Assembly: GCA_028717055.1 (NCBI GenBank)
Contig: JAQUOO010000060.1
Span: 1 to 7,412, forward strand
Direction of reading: 5' to 3'
Origin: Candidatus Omnitrophota bacterium
GTDB lineage: Bacteria > Omnitrophota > Gorgyraeia > Gygaellales > Profunditerraquicolaceae
Length of the DNA stretch: 7,412 nucleotides
The notes beneath the pieces are model-generated. The model was not told where the DNA came from. It made no database searches and was given only the letters and a program-made list of their open reading frames with translations. Positions 1 through 5,429 of this stretch are shown here, piece by piece (the first letter of the stretch is position 1; every line of letters starts with the position of its first letter). Both the position numbers and the translations under genes were made by a program.

Positions 1-19
1 TAAAGCAGAGCGTTTCCAT
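1..19 (-). CDS. Start of an unidentified gene running off the left edge
   Basis: An ATG at 19-17 on the minus strand opens a frame reading Met-Glu-Thr-Leu-Cys-Phe before the window ends. It is preceded by AGGAGG with a 6-nt spacer, which is close to an ideal ribosome binding site and much stronger than anything in front of gyrA, glmS or rsmI. It lies downstream of rsmI on the same strand, 132 nt after the rsmI stop. Six codons are too few to identify a product. The start codon and codons 4-6 lie inside a large inverted repeat, so the match could instead be incidental to a structured RNA or a terminator. Confidence 0.45.
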
Positions 20-82
20 CAGTAACCTCCTTTTTGTTGTTCTTGAGCGAACAACTTAGGTTACTAAAAGCTCTGCTTTTTT
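2..82. promoter_or_regulatory. Three-tier nested inverted repeat (leader switch or terminator)
   Basis: Three perfect inverted repeats are nested around one centre. The outer arms are 2-11 and 70-79 (AAAGCAGAGC / GCTCTGCTTT, 10 bp). The middle arms are 21-28 and 58-65 (AGTAACCT / AGGTTACT, 8 bp). The inner arms are 36-42 and 49-55 (GTTGTTC / GAACAAC, 7 bp, 6-nt loop). Read on the minus strand, the fold covers part of the AGGAGG site, places the ATG at 19 in an internal loop and pairs the leader with codons 4-6, as a translational switch would. Read on the plus strand, the outer arm runs straight into six T (77-82), as an intrinsic terminator would for a gene lying to the left. The sequence alone does not decide between these. 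The arms themselves are certain; the role is not. Confidence 0.6.
26..31 (-). promoter_or_regulatory. Strong Shine-Dalgarno sequence for the gene starting at 19
   Basis: The minus strand reads AGGAGG here, 6 nt before the ATG at 19, and this decides that start. Three of its bases (positions 26-28) fall in the 3' arm of the middle stem of the surrounding inverted repeat. In the folded RNA the site would therefore be partly hidden. Confidence 0.5.
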
Positions 83-115
83 GTCAAATAGCGGGCTTAA
101 AAGTCAGCAAGATTT

Positions 116-121
116 ATTATA
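116..121 (-). promoter_or_regulatory. Possible -10 box between rsmI and the next gene
   Basis: The minus strand reads TATAAT here, matching the sigma-70 -10 consensus. About 16-17 nt upstream only weak -35 sequence is seen (AATGAA or TAATGA). If it is used, transcription would start near 108-110, giving a leader that contains the whole nested inverted repeat before the ATG at 19. In an AT-rich gap such a hexamer can occur by chance. Confidence 0.22.
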
Positions 122-151
122 GTGTCTCTGCGCTTGGTTCATTAAACAATG

Positions 152-805
152 TCAGATGATTACGACAAACTCTCCGCGAGCCTTATGGCTGGAAAAATAT
201 CCGAGAAGCTCTTTTGCGCTGCCGCGCTTCACTTCTTCAAACTTTTTGGTAAGCTCTCTACAGATAACGACTTTTTTCTCTCCAAAAACTTCTTCAATGT
301 CCTGAATGGTTTTAATAATACGATGACTGGATTCATAAAATACAACTGTCCTGCTGAGTTTTTCCAGCTCCCTAAGCTTATTTTTTCTGGAAACAGCTTT
401 TGCCGGCAAAAATCCTTCAAAGATAAAAGCGTGCGCAGGCTTTCCGGAAAGGACCAGGGCGCTGACAAAAGCGACCGGCCCCGGAATGACTGTAAGCGGA
501 ATATTTTTTCCGATTGCCAGATTAATTAAGTTATACCCGGGATCAAGTATCCCCGGCGTGCCGGCATCCGAAACAAGGGCTATATCCTTACCCTCTTCTA
601 AAACCCTGATAAGATATTCGGCCTTAGTAAATCTATTGTGCTGGTAAAAACTAGTGGTAGGCTTATCAATACCATAGTAATCCAGAAGAATTTTAGTATG
701 CCGGGTGTCTTCGCAGGCAATTAAATCCGCGCTTTTTAAGACTTCAATCGCCCGAAAGCTTATATCCTTTAAATTGCCTATTGGTGTAGCAACTATGTAT
801 AGCAT
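152..805 (-). CDS. rsmI: 16S rRNA (cytidine1402-2'-O)-methyltransferase RsmI, short form
   Basis: RsmI uses S-adenosylmethionine to 2'-O-methylate C1402 of 16S rRNA in the ribosomal P site; it belongs to the tetrapyrrole methylase fold. This 217-residue protein shows the family signatures in order: LYIVATPIGNLKDIS (2-16), ACEDTRHT (30-37), the cofactor-loop motif LVSDAGTPGILDPG (77-90), VIPGP (106-110), FEGFLPAK (129-136), VVFYESSHR (154-162) and CRELTKKFEE (182-191), ending at GEFVVII. I chose the ATG at 805 because the family starts right at (M)LYIVATPIGNL. The frame is open a further 11 codons to a TTG at 838, but that stretch is intergenic repeat. No Shine-Dalgarno sequence is visible. 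E. coli RsmI is 286 residues, so about 60-70 C-terminal residues (the small helical domain) are missing. The catalytic domain is complete and no continuation is apparent past the stop, so I read it as a natural short form. Confidence 0.95.
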   Translation of the reverse strand: MLYIVATPIGNLKDISFRAIEVLKSADLIACEDTRHTKILLDYYGIDKPTTSFYQHNRFTKAEYLIRVLEEGKDIALVSDAGTPGILDPGYNLINLAIGKNIPLTVIPGPVAFVSALVLSGKPAHAFIFEGFLPAKAVSRKNKLRELEKLSRTVVFYESSHRIIKTIQDIEEVFGEKKVVICRELTKKFEEVKRGSAKELLGYFSSHKARGEFVVII

Positions 806-815
806 ATTAACAACA

Positions 816-925
816 AGACTCAAAATCCCAAAACTCAAGCTCCAATGACAAATAAAGTTCCAAATTCCAATTGAGACTTTGAATCATTGTGATTTCATTC
901 GGCATTGGAATTTGGTGATTGGTCA
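816..925 (-). repeat. AT-rich intergenic repeat, copy A (glmS-rsmI gap)
   Basis: This fills most of the 136-nt gap between glmS and rsmI and is rich in TTTGG/CCAAA words. It contains a perfect 12-bp inverted repeat, CCAAATTCCAAT at 860-871 and ATTGGAATTTGG at 904-915, separated by 32 nt, so it can form a hairpin on either strand. It is clearly related to the gyrB-gyrA gap. Both hold GATTTCATTCGG on the plus strand (891-902 here, 5387-5398 there). Both also hold a stretch beginning ATGAC.AAT.AAGTTCCAAAT (845 here, 5333 there), in the same order and orientation. It encodes nothing evident, and ORFs that extend into it are artefacts. Function unknown; the copies could be relics of a small non-autonomous mobile element or REP-like transcript punctuation. 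Confidence 0.8.
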
Positions 926-941
926 TTTTAAACCTTGAATT

Positions 942-2780
942 TTATTCTACTGTTACACTTTTTGCTAAATTACGGGGCTGGTCAACATCACAGCCGCGCT
1001 TTACGGCAATATGATAAGCGATTAACTGCAGAGGGAGAACCGCTAAAAGAGGAGAAAATAATTCATCGGCTTTAGGTATGTAAATAACTTCGCGGGTTAA
1101 TTCCTTAACCTCTGTATCGCCGCAGCTTGCAATCGCAATAATCTTGCCGTGGCGGGCGCGGATCTCCTGAATATTAGAAACCATTTTTTCATATACTTTA
1201 GAGGCCGGGGCAATACATACCACCGCGCGATACTCATCAATTAAGGCAATGGGCCCATGCTTCATTTCTCCGGCGGCGTATCCTTCAGCGGGAATATAAG
1301 AAATCTCCTTTAATTTAAGCGCGCCTTCCAGGGCGGAAGGATAATTAATATTTCTTCCCAAATACAGAAAAGAGCCCAAGTGTGAATGTTTATGCGAAAG
1401 CCTGGCAATACCCTTCTGGTCCTTTAAAATCGTTTCCATATGCCTGGGGATCTTGCATAAATCATTCAAATACCTGCCTATCTTTGTTTGCGGCAAGATG
1501 TTTCTTATCTCCGCAAGATAAAAGGCAAACAAATATAAAGCGGTTAACTGCGCAGTGTAGGCTTTAGTAGAAGCAACTCCGATTTCCGGTCCGGCATGCG
1601 TATAGATTACGCCGTCAGATTCGCGGGTTAAGGTTGAGCCTAAAACATTGCATATAGAAATAACGCTTGAGCCGCGTTTCTTTGCCTCTCTTATCCCGGC
1701 CAGAGTATCGGCAGTTTCTCCGGACTGGCTTATGGCAATAACTAAAGTTTCCTCGCCGATCAAAAGATCGCGATATCTAAATTCACTGGAAACATCGATC
1801 TGGGTAGGAATGGCGCAGGTAGATTCCAAGAGATACTTACCAACCAAACCCGCGTGATACGCGGTTCCGCAAGCAACAATAAAAATACTTTTTATACTTT
1901 TTAATTTATCTTCAGGTATGTTTTGCTCCTGAAAAGCTATCTTTCCGGTCTGCTTATCTATCCTTGAATTTATCAGGTTTTCGATAATCTTGGGCTGCTC
2001 ATTTATTTCTTTAAGCATAAAATGCTCGAAACCGTTTTTTTGCGCCTGTGCAATATCCCAATTTATCCTCACCGACTTTTTGAATACTGCTTTGCCATCA
2101 AGGTCGGTAATTTTATAGCCATCTTTCGTCAAAACCACTACCTCGTTTTCATCCAGAAAAACAATATCCTTGGTTGATTCTAAAACTGCCGGCGCATCCG
2201 AAGCCAAAAAGTTTTCACCCTTACCCAAGCCTACAATCAACGGGCTGCCGGAGCGGGCGCCCACTAGTTTTTCAGGCTCTCTAGACGAAATCACTCCGAT
2301 AGCAAAAGAACCGGCCAGCAACTTAAGCGCGGAGCGCACCGCTTCTTCCAGGGGGATATTTTTATAGAATTTTTCGATTAAGTGCACAATTACTTCGGTA
2401 TCCGTCTCGCTCTGAAACACATGCCCCTCTTTAATCAACCGGGCTTTAAGCATTTCATAATTTTCAATGATTCCGTTATGCACTAAAGCAATTTCACTTT
2501 TGCAATCCAGATGCGGATGAGCATTAGCTTGAGTAGGAGCGCCGTGGGTGGCCCAACGAGTATGCGCAATGCCGGTATTTCCGGACAAAGGCTTGGTTTT
2601 GATTATTTTTTCCAGAGCACTGATTTTTCCTGGGGATTTTCTTACCGAGATGCAGTTCTTTTTAGGCAGGATAATGGCTATTCCGCTTGAGTCATAACCG
2701 CGGTATTCCAGGCGCTTGAGGCCGGATAACAAAAGCCCTTGAGCGTCCCTATCTCCGACGTATCCGACTATGCCACACAT
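942..2780 (-). CDS. glmS: Glutamine-fructose-6-phosphate aminotransferase (isomerizing) GlmS
   Basis: GlmS converts fructose-6-phosphate and glutamine to glucosamine-6-phosphate and glutamate, the first committed step to UDP-GlcNAc for peptidoglycan and lipopolysaccharide; it is cytosolic. The 612-residue protein is full length (E. coli 609). The N-terminal class II glutaminase domain (about 1-240) has the nucleophile Cys2 in MCGIVGYVG, HTRWATHG (73-80) with Arg75, oxyanion-hole Asn102-Gly103 and Asp127. Two SIS sugar-isomerase domains follow: CGTAYHAG (304-311), SQSGETADT (351-359) and GVASTKAYTAQL (401-412) in the first; ALEGALKLKEISY (483-495), KHGP (507-510) and the C-terminal NLAKSVTVE in the second. 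Catalytic Glu492, His508 and Lys607 align with E. coli Glu488, His504 and Lys603. The ATG at 2780 is fixed because Cys2 must be exposed. It lies only 10 nt after tRNA-Glu, and the A/T-only spacer has no Shine-Dalgarno and no room for a glmS ribozyme. The stop is TAA. Confidence 0.98.
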   Translation of the reverse strand: MCGIVGYVGDRDAQGLLLSGLKRLEYRGYDSSGIAIILPKKNCISVRKSPGKISALEKIIKTKPLSGNTGIAHTRWATHGAPTQANAHPHLDCKSEIALVHNGIIENYEMLKARLIKEGHVFQSETDTEVIVHLIEKFYKNIPLEEAVRSALKLLAGSFAIGVISSREPEKLVGARSGSPLIVGLGKGENFLASDAPAVLESTKDIVFLDENEVVVLTKDGYKITDLDGKAVFKKSVRINWDIAQAQKNGFEHFMLKEINEQPKIIENLINSRIDKQTGKIAFQEQNIPEDKLKSIKSIFIVACGTAYHAGLVGKYLLESTCAIPTQIDVSSEFRYRDLLIGEETLVIAISQSGETADTLAGIREAKKRGSSVISICNVLGSTLTRESDGVIYTHAGPEIGVASTKAYTAQLTALYLFAFYLAEIRNILPQTKIGRYLNDLCKIPRHMETILKDQKGIARLSHKHSHLGSFLYLGRNINYPSALEGALKLKEISYIPAEGYAAGEMKHGPIALIDEYRAVVCIAPASKVYEKMVSNIQEIRARHGKIIAIASCGDTEVKELTREVIYIPKADELFSPLLAVLPLQLIAYHIAVKRGCDVDQPRNLAKSVTVE

Positions 2781-2790
2781 ATTTATTTTA

Positions 2791-2865
2791 TGACCCCGAC
2801 GGGATTTGAACCCGTGTCGAGAGCTTGAAAAGCTCTTGTCCTGGACCAGGCTAGACGACGGGGTC
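2791..2865 (-). tRNA. tRNA-Glu (anticodon UUC)
   Basis: A 75-nt cloverleaf is read on the minus strand from 2865 to 2791. The acceptor stem is GACCCCG / CGGGGTC (7 bp) with discriminator A at 2791. The D arm is GTCT...GGAC. The anticodon stem is AGAGC / GCTCT with loop TTTTCAA, giving anticodon TTC (positions 2829-2827) and hence glutamate. The variable loop is CGAC, and the T arm is ACGGG-TTCAAAT-CCCGT. CCA is not encoded, so a CCA-adding enzyme is needed. The 5' end is 5 nt after the gyrA stop codon and the 3' end 10 nt before the glmS start. It must therefore be cut out of a gyrA-glmS transcript unless a promoter lies inside gyrA. No promoter or terminator fits in the flanking gaps. Confidence 0.96.
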
Positions 2866-2870
2866 GTATT

Positions 2871-5303
2871 CTATTCTTCTGCCTCGGCAATTACCGGAGC
2901 AACGCAGGAAACACAATCTTTATCCTGCAGCTTTATCAGGCGCACGCCTTGCGCGGAACGGCCGGTTTCGCGTATGTCCTTGATGGCACAACGCAGAAAT
3001 ATTCCGTTTTGAGTAATTACCATCAATTCATCATTATCATTAACGGTCTTAAGATTAACTGCCTGGCCGTTTTTCTCAGTAACTTTTATATTGATTACGC
3101 CTTTGCCTCCGCGGGAAGTCAGGCGGTATTCGTCAATGGTGGTGCGTTTAGCGAAACCCAGTTCGGTTACGGTAAGAATGGTCGAATCTTTCCTGGGAAC
3201 AACCATATCGATGACTTCGTCTTTTTTTGCTAAAGAAATTGCGCGCACGCCTTTAGCGCCTCTGCCCATATCGCGGACTTTTTCCTCCTCAAACCTTATA
3301 GCTTTGCCTTGACGCGTGCCGATAAGCAACTCCTGTTTACCATCGGTCATCTCTACCCCGATTAGTTCATCGCCTTTATCCAAAGTAATCCCGATGATAC
3401 CGGTTTTGCGCGGATTACCGTAAGCATCCAGCCTTGTTTTCTTGATCTGGCCGAGCCGGGTAACCATAACTAAATATTTATCCGGTGAAAACTCCTTAAC
3501 CGGTATAGTCGAACTTATTTTAGCATCCTGTTCCATCTGCACCAAGTTAATAATCGCTTTCCCTTTGGATGTGCGTCCGGCCTGGGGAATTTCGTAAACT
3601 TTAAGCCAATGCACTTGCCCCTTGCCCGTAAAGATCAAGACGTAATCTTTGGTCGAAGCGACAAAAAGGTGCTCGATAAAATCTTCGTCTTTTAAATCCG
3701 CTCCGGTTGAGCCTTGCCCGCCGCGTTTTTGTTTACGGTAAGAGCCTACGGGAAGGCGCTTAATATAACCGCCATGGCTGATCGTTACCACTACATCTTC
3801 CTCGGCAATCAAATCCTCAACTTCCAACTCCTCTGCTTCGCCGACTATATCCGTGCGTCTTTCATCGCCGTATTTTTTCTTTAAATTCTCCAACTCTTCC
3901 TTTATAATCGCTTCGACTTTTTTCTCCGAACCCAGAATCGCCCGGCACTCATCGATTTTCTTTAAAAGCTCGGCGTATTCTGCCTCAATCTTATCGCGCT
4001 CTAGAGCCGTCAAACGCTGCAACTGCATTTCCAGGATTGCCTGCGACTGCAATTCCGAAAGCTCAAACTCTTTCATCAAATTTACTTTAGCGACATCCAC
4101 TGTTTTTGAGGTTCTGATTACTTTAATAATCCGGTCGATAAACTTAAGGGCTATCTTTAAGCCTTCTAAGATATGCGCGCGCCTTAAAGCCTTATCCAAT
4201 TCAAACTGGGTTCTCCGGCGGATAACTACTTTGCGGTGCTCAATATAGCAATCTAAAACCTGGCGTAAATTCAATACCTTGGGCCGGTTATCCACCAAAG
4301 CCAGCATAATAATTCCAAATGAAGCTTCCAGTTGGGTGTGTTTAAAAAGCTGATTCAGAACAATCTGAGATTCAATATCGCGCTTAAGCTCAACCACAAT
4401 GCGCATGCCATCCTTATCTGATTCATCGCGGATATCCGAAATGCCTTCAATTTTTTTATCATCAACCAAGGCGGCAATAGCTTCAATCACCCCGGATTTC
4501 TGCACCTGATAAGGAATCTCGGTAATAACAATCAGGTCTTTACCGTTCTTTTGATGCTCAACAGTAGCCCGGGAGCGTATTACCAGCTTGCCTCTTCCGG
4601 TAGTATACGCGTCTTTAATCCCTCCTTTGCCGCAGATCAAGCCTCCAGTGGGAAAATCCGGCCCCTTGATATAGCGCATCAAATCCTTAATCTCCGCATC
4701 GGGGTGATCAATTAAATAAATAATAGCGTCACATACTTCGGTTAAATTATGCGGCGGGATATTAGTCGCCATACCGACGGCAATGCCGCTTGAGCCATTC
4801 ACTAACAAATTCGGCAGGCTCGCCGGTAAAAGCAAAGGCTCTTTTAAAGAAGAATCGAAGTTCGGGCCAAAATGAACGGTTTCTTTATCAATATCGCCAA
4901 GCATCTCTTCGGAAACCGCGCTCAAGCGCGCCTCGGTATAACGCATAGCGGCGGCGGTATCGCCATCAACCGAACCAAAGTTGCCTTGTCCGTCTACTAG
5001 GGGGTAACGCAAAGAAAAATCCTGGGCCATGCGCACAAGAGTATCATAAATAGCCGCATCGCCGTGAGGATGATACTTACCCATAGTTTCGCCGACGATA
5101 CGCGCGCACTTTTTATAAGGCTTAGAGTGCTCGAGGTTAAGTTCTTGCATCGCGTAAAGAATCCTGCGGTGCACGGGCTTTAACCCGTCGCGCACATCCG
5201 GCAGGGCGCGGCCGACAATGACACTCATCGAATAATTCAAATAGGAATCCTTAACCTCTTCTTCAATATAAACCGGAATTATTTTTTCATTGCGAGTATA
5301 CAT
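2871..5303 (-). CDS. gyrA: DNA gyrase subunit A
   Basis: GyrA is the DNA-cutting subunit of the A2B2 gyrase, which introduces negative supercoils using ATP. The 810-residue protein begins MYTRNEKIIPVYIEEE; the conserved N-terminus fixes the ATG at 5303, although the frame is open 16 codons further to a TTG inside an intergenic repeat. The winged-helix/tower core holds GRALPDVRDGLKPVHRR (31-47), YHPHGDAAIYD (77-87) and the catalytic Tyr122 in AAMRYTEARLS; numbering matches E. coli exactly here. A Lys/Glu-rich coiled-coil and gate region spans about 360-480. The C-terminal DNA-wrapping pinwheel starts near 490-500 with the GyrA-box QKRGGQG (525-531), which marks gyrase rather than topoisomerase IV. 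Blade turns recur at GRTSKGKA (576-583), NPRKTGIIG (630-638), GRGAKGVRA (680-688), SRGGKGVIN (730-738) and GRSAQGVRL (781-789), giving six blades. The acidic tail is very short (AEAEE). Residue 83 is Ala. The upstream Shine-Dalgarno is weak. The stop TAG is 5 nt before tRNA-Glu. Confidence 0.98.
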   Translation of the reverse strand: MYTRNEKIIPVYIEEEVKDSYLNYSMSVIVGRALPDVRDGLKPVHRRILYAMQELNLEHSKPYKKCARIVGETMGKYHPHGDAAIYDTLVRMAQDFSLRYPLVDGQGNFGSVDGDTAAAMRYTEARLSAVSEEMLGDIDKETVHFGPNFDSSLKEPLLLPASLPNLLVNGSSGIAVGMATNIPPHNLTEVCDAIIYLIDHPDAEIKDLMRYIKGPDFPTGGLICGKGGIKDAYTTGRGKLVIRSRATVEHQKNGKDLIVITEIPYQVQKSGVIEAIAALVDDKKIEGISDIRDESDKDGMRIVVELKRDIESQIVLNQLFKHTQLEASFGIIMLALVDNRPKVLNLRQVLDCYIEHRKVVIRRRTQFELDKALRRAHILEGLKIALKFIDRIIKVIRTSKTVDVAKVNLMKEFELSELQSQAILEMQLQRLTALERDKIEAEYAELLKKIDECRAILGSEKKVEAIIKEELENLKKKYGDERRTDIVGEAEELEVEDLIAEEDVVVTISHGGYIKRLPVGSYRKQKRGGQGSTGADLKDEDFIEHLFVASTKDYVLIFTGKGQVHWLKVYEIPQAGRTSKGKAIINLVQMEQDAKISSTIPVKEFSPDKYLVMVTRLGQIKKTRLDAYGNPRKTGIIGITLDKGDELIGVEMTDGKQELLIGTRQGKAIRFEEEKVRDMGRGAKGVRAISLAKKDEVIDMVVPRKDSTILTVTELGFAKRTTIDEYRLTSRGGKGVINIKVTEKNGQAVNLKTVNDNDELMVITQNGIFLRCAIKDIRETGRSAQGVRLIKLQDKDCVSCVAPVIAEAEE

Positions 5304-5307
5304 ATGA

Positions 5308-5422
5308 ATTAAATTCCAACTTCCAGGCCCCGATGACGAATGAAGTTCCAAATCCCAAGTTCCAATTTTGGATATTTGGTCATTGAGATTTCATTCGGAT
5401 TTGAGTTTTGGTTATTGTGCAT
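5308..5422 (-). repeat. AT-rich intergenic repeat, copy B (gyrB-gyrA gap)
   Basis: This occupies nearly all of the 126-nt gap between gyrB and gyrA and is a diverged homologue of the repeat between glmS and rsmI, in the same orientation relative to the genes. It holds its own perfect 8-bp inverted repeat, CGAATGAA (5337-5344) and TTCATTCG (5390-5397), 45 nt apart, extendable with G-T wobbles. The segment also holds a local palindrome-like CCAATTTTGGATATTTGG (5362-5379). As in the other copy, its downstream end runs to within a few bases of the next gene's ATG, so it forms the untranslated leader of gyrA. No convincing promoter, terminator or Shine-Dalgarno sequence is visible in it. Confidence 0.78.
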
Positions 5423-5429
5423 TTTTATT

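Noticed and set aside
2..82. Integron attC site or transposon end
   Set aside because: The arms do not match the attC core pattern (RYYYAAC/GTTRRRY). There is no integrase, transposase or target-site duplication in view.
82..87. TTGACA on the minus strand as a -35 box
   Set aside because: No acceptable -10 box lies 16-18 nt downstream; the sequence there is GTAACC, part of the inverted repeat.
149..529. 126-residue plus-strand open frame opposite rsmI
   Set aside because: It lies antisense to a clearly conserved gene, has low-complexity content with no recognisable motif, and no ribosome binding site. It is a shadow frame.
816..925. CRISPR array or intact insertion sequence in the gap
   Set aside because: There are no regularly spaced identical repeats and no coding capacity. 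The two repeat copies are single, diverged and in separate gaps.
2781..2790. glmS ribozyme or another riboswitch in front of glmS
   Set aside because: Only 10 nt separate the tRNA from the glmS start, so no such element can fit unless it overlaps the tRNA.
3853..4248. 131-residue plus-strand open frame opposite gyrA
   Set aside because: It is Ser/Phe-rich, as expected from the reverse of the Lys/Glu-rich coiled-coil region of gyrA. There is no independent evidence of coding.
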